From contig JAVBQK010000098.1 in NCBI GenBank assembly GCA_031549105.1, forward strand, positions 1 through 43,441: a DNA stretch of 43,441 nucleotides, written 5' to 3'. The notes beneath the pieces were generated by a model. It did not search any database. It saw nothing but the letters and a program-made list of their open reading frames with translations, and was not told where the DNA came from. The translations under genes were made by a program, and so were the position numbers. The DNA comes from Avichristensenella sp031549105 (GTDB lineage: Bacteria > Bacillota > Clostridia > Christensenellales > Aristaeellaceae). Below, one piece after another: positions 17,891 to 25,911 of the stretch; position 1 is the stretch's first letter; every line of letters starts with the position of its first letter.

Positions 17891-19248
17891 CGGTCTTGTT
17901 CCAGGAACTCCGCCTTGCCCATTTCGTATAGCAACCCCAGGTCCCACAGCAGCGAGCTGGTCAGGTATTTATCGCGGATGTCGCGCGAGCCGATGAACGC
18001 GCTGTACACATCCTCCGGCGCGATGGACAGGTCCTGCGGCGTCGTGGGCATGCCCAGGCCGCGCATCAGCGCATAGATGGTATCCACAGGTGGCAACTCC
18101 GCATTGATGATCCCGAGGATTTCCGGCCAGTGGCGCAGGATTTTATCCAGCCGCCGGACGTGCGCCTCGGGGTCATTTTTATGCAGCACCGTCCGCTCGC
18201 TTTCAATGATCGTCTCGGCGGCCTTGCCGAAGATAGCGCGCGTTTGCGCCTCCCAAGCGGCTCCGTCAAACGTGCGGACGAACGCCAGCGCGCGCTCGCG
18301 ATCCGGTTGGATGCGGCGAATCCGCTCGTACAGCCGCAGCGTCAGGTACGTGCCCACACCCACCTGGATGCCGTGCAGCTCCGTTTCCTTGCCCCGGTCC
18401 AGGTCCATCATCTCCCACACATGCGAGAAATAATGCTCCAGCCCCGACGCGGGTCGCGAAACCTTCGCATAGCTCATCGCCATGCCGGAGAGCACCAGCC
18501 CCTCCACCACCGCATCGATGGCGGCCGGGTCGCGCGTGGCAAGGCCTTCAGCGTTGCTGGCCACCCTATGCAGCGATGTGCGGACGAGCGCGGCGACCTC
18601 CTCGCAGTAATACTCACCCGTCACCAGGTGCGCGATGCGCCACTCGCACAGCGAGACGTATTTGGCCAGCATGTCGCCCAGCCCCGCCCAGAGCATGCGC
18701 TGGGGCGCTTGGCGCACGATGTCCGTATCCGCCAGGATCGCGCGCGGGCAGGCGTTGTATAACGTCACCTTGATCCGGTCCTGGATCATCGACGAGGAGT
18801 TGGAGGCGTAGCCGTCCATCGACGGCGCGGTCGCCAGCACGATGCTCGGCACGCCCGCGGTGTGCGCCAGCACCTTGCAGCAGTCGTTAATCACGCCCGA
18901 CCCCACCGCCAGCACGCAGTCGCACCGCCTGTCAAACGCCATCGCCAGCGACCCCACCGCCCATTCGTCCGGCTCCATCTTCTCGCCCGGCAGGATGTAC
19001 GCGGTGTGCGGGATGCCCGCGCCCTCAATCACCGGCGCGAGCGACGGCCATGCGGCGGCTCGCGTGTTTGCGTCCATTACGATGAACGGGCGCGAGACGC
19101 CCACCCGCGCAAGCGCCTCCGGCAGCACGCGTACCGCACCCGCGCCGATGCGCAGGAACTGAAGGTCCGTCTCATGTGTGCGCCCACACGCGCAAGGCGG
19201 CACGCCATCCCGCACGAGCTGGGCCGGGGTAACCGTTGACATGTCCAT
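17887..19248 (-). CDS. egsA: sn-glycerol-1-phosphate dehydrogenase (AraM/EgsA family)
   Basis: 453 residues of the iron-alcohol-dehydrogenase/dehydroquinate-synthase-like fold. Known members reduce dihydroxyacetone phosphate to sn-glycerol-1-phosphate with NAD(P)H, or the reverse. Visible: nucleotide-binding GSGVIND (116-122), TAPSMDGYAS (140-149), and likely metal ligands Asp192 (GLGDMLAKY), His272 (GLEHYFSH) and His292 (ELHGIQVG). The N-terminal CACGRTH (near 19-25) is frequent in bacterial AraM proteins. GAGGTGAG lies 5 bases before ATG; a second ATG follows two codons on. It is divergent from a DeoR regulator, with a strong promoter between them. In Bacillus the product feeds archaeal-type lipid precursors; here the neighbour phosphodiesterase suggests the catabolic direction (inference). 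Confidence 0.9.
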   Translation of the reverse strand: MDMSTVTPAQLVRDGVPPCACGRTHETDLQFLRIGAGAVRVLPEALARVGVSRPFIVMDANTRAAAWPSLAPVIEGAGIPHTAYILPGEKMEPDEWAVGSLAMAFDRRCDCVLAVGSGVINDCCKVLAHTAGVPSIVLATAPSMDGYASNSSSMIQDRIKVTLYNACPRAILADTDIVRQAPQRMLWAGLGDMLAKYVSLCEWRIAHLVTGEYYCEEVAALVRTSLHRVASNAEGLATRDPAAIDAVVEGLVLSGMAMSYAKVSRPASGLEHYFSHVWEMMDLDRGKETELHGIQVGVGTYLTLRLYERIRRIQPDRERALAFVRTFDGAAWEAQTRAIFGKAAETIIESERTVLHKNDPEAHVRRLDKILRHWPEILGIINAELPPVDTIYALMRGLGMPTTPQDLSIAPEDVYSAFIGSRDIRDKYLTSSLLWDLGLLYEMGKAEFLEQDR

Positions 19249-19271
19249 AGCAGCTCACCTCATTTTTGTTC

Positions 19272-19300
19272 ATTGTAGGCTGGTGCTGCAACTTTGTCAA
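19272..19300 (-). promoter_or_regulatory. Strong promoter of the glycerol-1-phosphate dehydrogenase gene
   Basis: Minus strand: -35 TTGACA (rc 19295-19300), exactly 17 bases, -10 TACAAT (rc 19272-19277), with the ATG of the dehydrogenase gene 24 bases past the -10 box. The -35 overlaps a copy of the direct repeat AACAAACGCCA, so repression by the divergent DeoR protein is plausible. Confidence 0.8.
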
Positions 19301-19332
19301 CAAACGCCACGCAACATGATAAACAAACGTCA
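19299..19332. promoter_or_regulatory. Direct-repeat operator candidate in the divergent region
   Basis: AACAAACGCCA (19299-19309) and AACAAACGTCA (19322-19332) repeat with a 23-base offset, about two helical turns. They lie between the two divergent promoters and partly cover the -35 of the minus-strand promoter. DeoR-family proteins commonly bind such repeats. Binding is inferred. Confidence 0.55.
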
Positions 19333-19369
19333 ATATGAAAAACAATAATCATAATCAAGCAAAATTTGC

Positions 19370-19399
19370 TTGACTTGTCGCTTTTGCGCCCGCTATAAT
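19370..19399 (+). promoter_or_regulatory. Promoter of the deoR-type regulator and phosphodiesterase
   Basis: TTGACT (19370-19375), an 18-base spacer, TATAAT (19394-19399), then the ATG of the regulator at 19419, so the leader is very short (about 12 bases) and carries GGGGGTG as the binding site. Confidence 0.75.
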
Positions 19400-19418
19400 C
19401 CTGGCAGGGGGTGGGTGC

Positions 19419-20159
19419 ATGTTTGGGCTGGAGCGGCTGGACCGCATCCTGGAGATCATGCGGGATGAGAAGACGATTACGGTGACGTGGCTGGCCGGCG
19501 CGCTGTTTGTCAGTGAGGCGACCGTGCGGCGTGACCTGGCGGCGCTGGAGAAGCGCGGCCTTGTCCGGCGTTCCTACGGCGGCGCGGCGCTGGTCACCGC
19601 GCACAAGGACGTTCCGTTGTACCTGCGCGAAGGCGAGCAGGCCGAGGCAAAGAGCATCATCGGCAAGCGCGCCGCGGCGCTGGTGCAGGATGGCGACGTC
19701 ATCCTGCTGGATGCATCGTCCACCGCGTACAGCGTGATCCCGTACCTGAGCGGGCTGACGAACCTGGTGGTGATCACCAGCGGGCTGAAGGCGGCGATGG
19801 CGCTGGGCGAGATGCACATCAAGACGCTGGTGACCGGCGGCGTGATGATCGACAATTCCTATTCGTTCATCGGCCACCACGCGGATCGGCTGATTGCAGA
19901 TATCAACGCAGACATCGCGTTCTTCTCCTGCCGTGGCGTTTCGCGGGACGGCAGGCTGACCGATTCCTCCATGGAGGAAGTGGAACTGCGGCGGCTGATG
20001 CTGCGCCACGCGCGGCGCAAGGTGTTCCTCGCCGCGTCCAGCAAGATCGGCCGCGAATACTTCTACGCGCAGTGCGCGCTGGAGGACATAGACGATTTCA
20101 TCTGCGATGCGGATCTGCCCGCCGACTGGCATCGGCGGATCGGGCATCCCACGGCATAA
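19419..20159 (+). CDS. DeoR-family transcriptional regulator
   Basis: 246 residues. N-terminal winged helix-turn-helix (TVTWLAGALFVSEATVRRDL, then ALEKRGLVRRSYGGA, residues about 20-56) with the DeoR signature, followed by the DeoRC sugar-phosphate sensor domain (DGDVILLDASSTAYSV; TSGLKAAMAL; GVSRDGRLTD; RRKVFLAASSKIGRE). DeoR proteins usually repress sugar or polyol genes until a phosphorylated intermediate binds. It is divergent from the glycerol-1-phosphate dehydrogenase gene and 13 bases upstream of the phosphodiesterase gene, so a glycerol phosphate or related compound is a reasonable inducer. Relatives include GlpR. Confidence 0.92.
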   Translation: MFGLERLDRILEIMRDEKTITVTWLAGALFVSEATVRRDLAALEKRGLVRRSYGGAALVTAHKDVPLYLREGEQAEAKSIIGKRAAALVQDGDVILLDASSTAYSVIPYLSGLTNLVVITSGLKAAMALGEMHIKTLVTGGVMIDNSYSFIGHHADRLIADINADIAFFSCRGVSRDGRLTDSSMEEVELRRLMLRHARRKVFLAASSKIGREYFYAQCALEDIDDFICDADLPADWHRRIGHPTA

Positions 20160-20172
20160 GGAGGCGCAAAGC

Positions 20173-21006
20173 ATGGATTACACCTGGAAAGACTCCTACC
20201 GAAAACAAATCGCCCGCACCGGCGATGCGTGCGACGCGCTTTACCGCGACCGGCGCTACATCATCGTCTCCGGCCACCGGGGCATGAAAGCGCTCTACCC
20301 GGAGAACACGCTCCTCTCGTTCGAAAAGGCAATCGAGGCGGGTGTGGACTCGCTGGAGATGGACGTAAACATCACCGCGGACGGCATCCCGGTCGTCTGC
20401 CACGACCTGACGCTGGACCGCACCACCGACGGCACCGGCCCCATCCGTGCGCACACCCTCGCAGCCATCCAGGCGCTGGACGCCGGCGCGAAGCACCCGG
20501 GCGGCAGCTTCGCGGGCCAGGGCCTGCGCATCCCCACCCTCGAAACCTTCTGCCAGCTCGTCGAAACCGTCCCCTACCTGCTGCTGAACGTCGAGATCAA
20601 GGACCGCACCGCCGAAGCCGCCGACCGCACCATGGCGGTACTTGGCGCCTTTGGCCTATTGCCCCGCTGCGCGCTCACGTGTTTTGATGCCCGCATCGTC
20701 CACCACCTCGTCGACACCTACGGCGTCAAAGCCCAGGGCTTTCTCCCGCACCGCATGCCGAACTTCGTCCCCGGCCGTGACGGCACAAACGCCCGCCTCT
20801 ACGCCATAGGTCTGGGCCTCGAAGACCTAACGCCCCAGTCCGTCGCGGCCGTCGAAGCGCAAGGCATCCTCGCCTGGAGCTGGTGCCCGGACACCCCTGA
20901 AGCCGTCGAGAAATGCGTCCAGGGCGGTGCCCGCCTGATGACCTGCAACGACCCGCGCCCGGCGCTGGAGTGGGTGGGCGCGGCGGGGAGGCGGATGCCG
21001 CACTAG
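20173..21006 (+). CDS. Glycerophosphodiester phosphodiesterase (GDPD family)
   Basis: 277 residues, no signal peptide, so cytoplasmic. The family cleaves glycerophosphodiesters to glycerol phosphate plus an alcohol. Key residues: His35-Arg36 in GHRGMKALYPENT, Glu44, metal-binding Glu62 and Asp64 in SLEMDVNITADG, and His77 in VVCHDLTLDRTTDGTG. The ending LAWSWCPDTPEAVEKCVQGGARLMTCNDPRPAL is also typical. ATG at 20173 has AAGGAGG 8 bases upstream; the frame upstream is inside the regulator gene. It is cotranscribed with the DeoR regulator. Which glycerol phosphate stereoisomer it releases cannot be read from the sequence, but pairing with a G1P dehydrogenase points to sn-glycerol-1-phosphate. 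Confidence 0.92.
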   Translation: MDYTWKDSYRKQIARTGDACDALYRDRRYIIVSGHRGMKALYPENTLLSFEKAIEAGVDSLEMDVNITADGIPVVCHDLTLDRTTDGTGPIRAHTLAAIQALDAGAKHPGGSFAGQGLRIPTLETFCQLVETVPYLLLNVEIKDRTAEAADRTMAVLGAFGLLPRCALTCFDARIVHHLVDTYGVKAQGFLPHRMPNFVPGRDGTNARLYAIGLGLEDLTPQSVAAVEAQGILAWSWCPDTPEAVEKCVQGGARLMTCNDPRPALEWVGAAGRRMPH

Positions 21007-21008
21007 GG

Positions 21009-21128
21009 TGGGGAACGCCAGGGGGACGCTGTCCCCCTGGACCCCCTGCCAGGACGCTGTCCCCCTGGACCCCCTGCCAGGAGGCTGGCCTCCTGGACCT
21101 CCGACATTTCGCCTGCGGGCGGGTGGTG
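21009..21128 (+). repeat. Double-hairpin intergenic repeat, copy B, with internal duplication
   Basis: GGGAACG is followed by hairpin 1 (CCAGGGGGAC 21018-21027 with GTCCCCCTGG 21031-21040). The hairpin unit is then partly duplicated with a 28-base period. Next come hairpin 2 (CCAGGAGGC 21077-21085 with GCCTCCTGG 21088-21096) and the tail ACATTTCGCCTGCGGGCGGG. It fills the space between the convergent phosphodiesterase and aldolase genes, where it probably also stops transcription from both sides. Confidence 0.9.
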
Positions 21129-21132
21129 TTTT

Positions 21133-21894
21133 CTATAGTTGCTTCACCCTCTCCAGCTCCTGGGTTGCTCCCGTGGCGAGCGCGGAGAGTTCGCTGCCTG
21201 CGCTTAGGCAGGTCATGCCGAGGGATTTACTTGTTTTCAGCAGTGCCGTGTTTGCGGTGATGATGCCGGACCATTTGCCGCTTGCTTTTGCGGCGGTGGC
21301 TACGGCTTTCAGGGCGGCCAGCATCGCCGGGTGCTCCATTTGGCCGAAGATGCCCATGTGCTGGCTGAGGTCGTTCGGGCCGATCAGCGCGCCGTCGATA
21401 CCTTCCACGCCCAGGATTGCTTCGGCGGTCGCTACCGCTTCCGGGGATTCGATCTGGCAGATGACGATCGTGCGGCGGTTTGCGTCCTCCATGATCTGTG
21501 CGGTGTTCCCGCTCTGGTAGCCGGTGTGCGCGCGGAAGGTGGAGATGCCCCTATCGCCCAGCGGCGCGTAGTAGCAGATGTCGCGGAGCGCCCGCGCGTC
21601 CTTCGCGCCTGCGCAGCCCGCCAGCAGAATGCCCTGCGCGCCCATGTCCAGGTATTTGGTGATCAGCGTGCGGCTGGGCCGGGTCACCCGCACGATCACC
21701 GGCATGCCGATCCCATCCGCCACGGCAATAAGATTCGCCGCCTGTGTCAGGTCGAAATAGCCGTGCTCGCAGTCTAGCAGGATATAGTCATACCCGCAGC
21801 GGGCCAGCAGCCGCACCAGGTTTGGCACATACAGCTCCGAGAGCATGATGCCATACAGCGTTTCGCCGCCCTCAAGGCGCGTTTTCATCGTCAT
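21133..21894 (-). CDS. HpcH/HpaI-family aldolase
   Basis: 253 residues, a class II (metal-dependent) pyruvate-type aldolase/citrate-lyase-like barrel. Known members split or form 2-keto-3-deoxy (or 2-keto-4-hydroxy) acids, releasing pyruvate. Hallmarks: LLDCEHGYFDLT with the catalytic His-Asp pair, PVIVRVTR with the substrate-binding Arg, VICQIESPEAV with a metal Glu, and GPNDLSQHMG with a metal Asp. ATG at 21894 follows the kinase stop by 5 bases, with AAAGGG as the binding site; the longer frame to 22275 lies inside the kinase gene. It is the last gene of the eight-gene operon, and repeat copy B follows it. Confidence 0.9.
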   Translation of the reverse strand: MTMKTRLEGGETLYGIMLSELYVPNLVRLLARCGYDYILLDCEHGYFDLTQAANLIAVADGIGMPVIVRVTRPSRTLITKYLDMGAQGILLAGCAGAKDARALRDICYYAPLGDRGISTFRAHTGYQSGNTAQIMEDANRRTIVICQIESPEAVATAEAILGVEGIDGALIGPNDLSQHMGIFGQMEHPAMLAALKAVATAAKASGKWSGIITANTALLKTSKSLGMTCLSAGSELSALATGATQELERVKQL

Positions 21895-21899
21895 TCTTT

Positions 21900-23069
21900 T
21901 CACCCTTTCCCTTTCGCGTTGTCCGCCCAAGCGGCCAGCGTCACTAGCCCCTGCGCCACATCCGACAGGCCTGCCGCATTGCCCAGCCCCGACAGGATTG
22001 CGGCCCGCAGCGCGCCGTTCTTTAGCGCCGCGCCGCCGGAAAACCCAACCTGTTCCACCGCAAGGTTCATGCCTGCGGCGGCATTTCTGTATGCGGCCGC
22101 CATCTGCGCGTACAGCGCGGCCGCGGGGTTTAGTCCGCAGGTGTCCGTCATCCGCCTCCAAACCTCCGCGTCCATAAGGCCCGTTTCTGCCATGATCTCC
22201 GCGTGCCGCGCCGCGAGCGCCAGCCCGCCCGGCAGCCCGGATACCGACTGCAGATACACCCCGGGCGCAAGCCACGGCCTAAGCTCATACGGCCCGGGCT
22301 GCCAGCGCCGCGTGACCATGCCGACCAGCCCCGCAGTGCCGATGTTCACATGCAGCCCTGTTTCCTCCGGCAACGCCGCGCCCAGTGCGCACACCTGGTG
22401 GTCGCCCACATCCGGCATCACAGTCAGTGCGCGGCCGTGCACTCGCCACACGCCCACCGGCGTATATTCGGCCATCACCGCCGGGAAAACCAGCCGCGAC
22501 AGCCCTGCCTTGTCAATCAGCGCGCGTCGCCAGCAGCCGCCTCGCACATCTGCCATACCGGTAGGCGCGGCGTTGGCAATGTGGCAGACGTGCTCGCCCG
22601 TCATCCGGCCGATTATGTACCCGCCCAGCGTGCAGAACCTGGCCCCATCGGGCAGACGCAGCCCTGTGCGCAGCCGCGCGTGCAGGCTCAGCATCGCCAG
22701 GTTCGGCTTGAGCGGGACGCCCGAAGGCCCCATGTCCTCCGGCGTCAGCGGGGGATAGGGGCCTTCTGTCGCGGCGCGGTCGCGCCAAGATACATAGGGC
22801 GTGATGGGCCGGAAATCCCCGTCCGCGATCACATAGCCGTGCATCTGCGTGGAGAGAATCACCCCGGCCACTTCCGGGGTGATCATCCCCATCAGCAGCG
22901 CGGTCGCGCCCCGGTAATACGCCTCGGCGTCGATCTCGTACCGCGTGGGCAGCGCCGCGATGTTCGGCGGCGTCTTTTCGTCCCGCGCCTCCAGCACGCC
23001 GCGCGCGGGGTCTATCCGCATGCACTTGGTGTAGGTGGACCCCAGGTCCAGCGCGAGCCACGCGCTCAT
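21900..23069 (-). CDS. FGGY-family carbohydrate kinase, short form
   Basis: 389 residues. N-terminal nucleotide-binding LALDLGSTYTKCMRID, then STQMHGYV and PYVSWRDRAA (substrate side). PDVGDHQVCALGA carries the probable catalytic Asp; NIGTAGLVG and GFSGGAALKNGALRAAIL are the ATP-site motifs of the actin-like fold. It should phosphorylate a sugar or sugar acid, with the product going to the aldolase. Most xylulo-, ribulo- and glycerol kinases of this family have about 480-530 residues; this one is shorter in both halves, closer to sedoheptulokinase-like members. Its ATG overlaps the stop of the BNR gene (ATGA), with GGAGG 7 bases upstream. Substrate unknown. Confidence 0.88.
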   Translation of the reverse strand: MSAWLALDLGSTYTKCMRIDPARGVLEARDEKTPPNIAALPTRYEIDAEAYYRGATALLMGMITPEVAGVILSTQMHGYVIADGDFRPITPYVSWRDRAATEGPYPPLTPEDMGPSGVPLKPNLAMLSLHARLRTGLRLPDGARFCTLGGYIIGRMTGEHVCHIANAAPTGMADVRGGCWRRALIDKAGLSRLVFPAVMAEYTPVGVWRVHGRALTVMPDVGDHQVCALGAALPEETGLHVNIGTAGLVGMVTRRWQPGPYELRPWLAPGVYLQSVSGLPGGLALAARHAEIMAETGLMDAEVWRRMTDTCGLNPAAALYAQMAAAYRNAAAGMNLAVEQVGFSGGAALKNGALRAAILSGLGNAAGLSDVAQGLVTLAAWADNAKGKG

Positions 23070-24094
23070 CGGTACGCCTCCGGCACCGGGTGGTCGATGA
23101 ACAGGATGTCGTGCCGGTTGTACTCAATGGAGAACAGGATGTGCCCGTCCTCATAGAACCCATCCGCGTAGCTGTATGAGCCGGGGAAGTCGGTTACAAT
23201 ATGCCGGTACGGCCATGTGCGCATATCGTCGGGCGAAATCCAGATGGAGAGCGGGTTGCGGTGATCCATGCCCAGGCGCGGGTTCGGCGTATGGATCAGC
23301 GCGATGTTGCCGCCGGGCAGCGGGATCAGCTTGGGCTTGTTGGATGGGTTGGGGATGTCCGTCATCACCGCGTCCGTCCATGTCCGCCCACCGTCGGGCG
23401 ATTCGGCGTACCACAGCCGCGCGGTCGGGTTTACGCGCAGCAGCATCGCGATGCGCCCATCGGACAGCTCCGCGACGGTCGGCTCCGACCAGATCCACGC
23501 GCGTCCCATCTCCGTATCAAACGCCGTGCGCACGCCGGGCCGCTTCTCATATGTCTTCCCCTCATCGGCGCTGACCATCACGCCGCTTTCGACGTGATCA
23601 ATCTCCGCGTTCAGCCACCGTTTCCCCTCGGTCACCAGCCGGTCATTTTCCGCCTGGCTCACCGGGTAGTGTTGATAGGGCAACGCAATCTCGCCTGTGC
23701 GCAGGCGGATCATGCTGCGCACGAATGTAAAGCGGGGAAAGCAAGGCGTCGGCCCGGCGTTCTCCCAGGTGTAGCCGTTGTCGCGGCTCTTGACCATCAC
23801 GCATGTCCAGTTGAGGAAGTTGCCGTTATGCAGCGTAAGGAACACCGTGATCTCCTCGCCCAGCACCATCACTTCGGTGAGGTATACAGCCTGCCCATCC
23901 TCCGGGTAGACGCTGTGCCCTTTGGACCAGGTGTCTCCATTGTCCTGGCTGTGGAAGGCAAAGACGCGGTTGCCCGGCGCGGGCTCGGTCACATCGCCGC
24001 ACTGGGATACCAGCAGCAACTCGCCGCTCAACATCCTGCGCACGATGGGTTCACAGCTGAGGGTGTCCCTGTGCACCAGCCGTAGTCTGTTCAT
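23066..24094 (-). CDS. Sialidase-fold BNR-repeat protein (first of two in the operon)
   Basis: 342 residues, no signal peptide. Asp-box motifs SQDNGDTW, SRDNGYTW, SADEGKTY and SPDGGRTW recur at the intervals of a six-bladed propeller. Near the N-terminus EPIVRRMLSGELLLVS stands where sialidases carry their first arginine of the active-site triad. Databases usually name such proteins exo-alpha-sialidase, but cytoplasmic members in sugar operons probably act on other glycosides. A catalytic Tyr/Glu pair could not be fixed by eye. It is paralogous to the protein at 26857-27879 (shared EP-x-(V/L)-RRM motif). AGGAGG lies 5 bases before the ATG. Confidence 0.8.
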   Translation of the reverse strand: MNRLRLVHRDTLSCEPIVRRMLSGELLLVSQCGDVTEPAPGNRVFAFHSQDNGDTWSKGHSVYPEDGQAVYLTEVMVLGEEITVFLTLHNGNFLNWTCVMVKSRDNGYTWENAGPTPCFPRFTFVRSMIRLRTGEIALPYQHYPVSQAENDRLVTEGKRWLNAEIDHVESGVMVSADEGKTYEKRPGVRTAFDTEMGRAWIWSEPTVAELSDGRIAMLLRVNPTARLWYAESPDGGRTWTDAVMTDIPNPSNKPKLIPLPGGNIALIHTPNPRLGMDHRNPLSIWISPDDMRTWPYRHIVTDFPGSYSYADGFYEDGHILFSIEYNRHDILFIDHPVPEAYR

Positions 24095-24114
24095 CGCGGC
24101 CTCCTTTGTGGTCC

Positions 24115-24987
24115 TTACATTGCAGCGAGTTTTGCGAACATATCCCGGAAAATCGCGTTGCGGCCAAGTGTGCGGACAACCTGGATCGTATGCCGGGTAT
24201 CATCCCGCGCCCAGCAGCAGTCGTCGGTAATCAAGGGGCTTGGCGCCTCGTCCAGCTGCGTCCATTTTTCGTCAATCAGCAGCCCCACCGCCGCCACATC
24301 CCACAGCGGCTTGCCCCAGCCGACATACCCCGGCGAGTACTCCGCCACCAGCTTCACCAGCGCGTCGCACATCGCGTTTTTTCCGCCGATGCACGCTTCC
24401 AGCTCCGGTACCGTGACGATCATATGCGACGCCACACCCATGCACGGCACCAGGATCATCCGCACACCGCTATCAAACACCACGCGCGCGGCGTGGATAT
24501 CCTGTTTGAGGTTGAACTCCCGCGTGTCCGGCCAGTACAGCGCATGCCCGCCCAGCCATACCAGCGTGATCTTGGGGATGATCCTGGGTTCCAGCAGCAG
24601 CGCGGCGGCGATGTTGGTGATCGCGCCAATCGCCACCACATACAGCGGGTCACCATCGGGCCTTGCCATCGCCCGCCGGATCAAATCGCGCGCGGCTGGG
24701 CAGTCCACGGCGTCCGCAGGGCCTTGCATAAACCGATCCACACCCCTAAACACCATGCCGTCCGCGTCCCGCCCCATCGTGTCCAACAGCCGCAGTATTT
24801 CCGCGTGGCTTTTCTCCATGCCGTCCAAAGGACTAACCGACCGCTCGTTGAGAAACGGCGCGGCGTAGATGGCCTGCACGTTCAGCCGCTCTGGCGAGAG
24901 CAGGCTGTAACACAAGGCAAACTGATCGTCCACCTCGTTGTAAGTATCGGTGTCCAGCACCATGTCGAGCCTTGGCCGGGTATCCAT
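24115..24987 (-). CDS. Nucleoside hydrolase (inosine-uridine preferring family)
   Basis: About 290 residues. The N-terminal DTDTYNEVDDQFAL carries the family's calcium-binding aspartates (DTDxxxDD). Later come VYVVAIGAITNIAAALLLEP, LVWLGGHALYWPDTREFNLKQD (the NH-fold N-x-x-x-D region) and VGWGKPLWDVAAVG. The family hydrolyses N-glycosidic bonds of ribonucleosides to base and ribose. I favour ATG at 24987 because GAGGAG is then 8 bases away; ATG at 24993 is also possible. It lies in a sugar operon between permease and BNR genes and not with purine genes, so its real substrate may be an unusual N-glycoside (inference). Confidence 0.9.
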   Translation of the reverse strand: MDTRPRLDMVLDTDTYNEVDDQFALCYSLLSPERLNVQAIYAAPFLNERSVSPLDGMEKSHAEILRLLDTMGRDADGMVFRGVDRFMQGPADAVDCPAARDLIRRAMARPDGDPLYVVAIGAITNIAAALLLEPRIIPKITLVWLGGHALYWPDTREFNLKQDIHAARVVFDSGVRMILVPCMGVASHMIVTVPELEACIGGKNAMCDALVKLVAEYSPGYVGWGKPLWDVAAVGLLIDEKWTQLDEAPSPLITDDCCWARDDTRHTIQVVRTLGRNAIFRDMFAKLAAM

Positions 24988-25021
24988 TCGCATCGCTCCT
25001 CTGTTTGTCGTTATCTTAACC

Positions 25022-25903
25022 TTACCCCTTTACGCTCCCCATCACAATGCCTTTGGTAAAATACTTTTGTAGGAAGGGATACACACACAGCACCGGCACC
25101 ATCGCGATGAACACCTGCGCGCAGCGGATGGTGCGGGGCGAAATCTCCTGCAGCAGGTCCGGGTTGCTCATGTCGGCCTGGTCCATCGCCGCGTTGACCA
25201 GCCGCAGGAATGTCTGCAACGGGTACTTGGTCTGCGTGTTCATGTAGATCATGCCATCAAACCATGCGTTCCAGTGATTGACGATGCAGAACAGTGAAAT
25301 CGTCGCAATCGCGGGCGCAGAGAGTGGAATCGATAGCCTCAGCAGCACCGTGATGTGCCCCGCGCCATCCATGAACGCCGACTCCTCAATTTCCCTGGGC
25401 AGGCTGCGGAAGAAGTTCATCATCAGCACCGTGTTCCAGATCGGCACCGCGCCGGGCAGGATCAGCGCCCAGATGCTGTCGGTCAGCTTCATGCGCATGA
25501 TGATGATGTACATCGGGATCAGCCCGCCGGAGAAGATCATGCAGAACATCAGAATCCACGCGTAGACGGTGCGCCCATGGAAGTCGCGGTTTTCCTTGGC
25601 CAGCGGGTACGCCATCGTCAGGATGAAGAACATATTCACCACAAGGCCCAGCGCCACCCGCTGCACCGATACGCCGAAGCTGCCAAGGAAGTTGCGGTTG
25701 TAGAACACGACGCTGTAGCTGTAGGTGGTGAACTTGACCGGCCAGAGCGATACCTTGCCGGTGTCCACCGCGTTGGTGGCGCTCAGCGACATCGCCAGGA
25801 TGTGCAGTACCGGGAACAGGCAGGCAAACGCCAGCACCAGCAGGAACACGGTGTTCGCCGCAAGGTACATCCTGCGGCCCAACGGTTCTCGGATCACGCC
25901 CAT
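25022..25903 (-). CDS. Carbohydrate ABC transporter permease (LplC-like, CUT1)
   Basis: 293 residues with six membrane helices; the first is TVFLLVLAFACLFPVLHILAMSLS. The EAA loop is LPREIEESAFMDGAGHITVLLRLSIPLSAPA, where the ATPase docks. The ending LQKYFTKGIVMGSVKG is typical of LplC/YtcP-type permeases. It partners with the following permease-type gene at 25912 and with the binding protein at 28006. No ATPase is encoded in the operon; such systems use a shared MsmX/UgpC-like ATPase. AAAGGGGG is very close to ATG 25903, so GTG at 25897 is an alternative start. Confidence 0.93.
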   Translation of the reverse strand: MGVIREPLGRRMYLAANTVFLLVLAFACLFPVLHILAMSLSATNAVDTGKVSLWPVKFTTYSYSVVFYNRNFLGSFGVSVQRVALGLVVNMFFILTMAYPLAKENRDFHGRTVYAWILMFCMIFSGGLIPMYIIIMRMKLTDSIWALILPGAVPIWNTVLMMNFFRSLPREIEESAFMDGAGHITVLLRLSIPLSAPAIATISLFCIVNHWNAWFDGMIYMNTQTKYPLQTFLRLVNAAMDQADMSNPDLLQEISPRTIRCAQVFIAMVPVLCVYPFLQKYFTKGIVMGSVKG

Positions 25904-25911
25904 TCCCCCTT

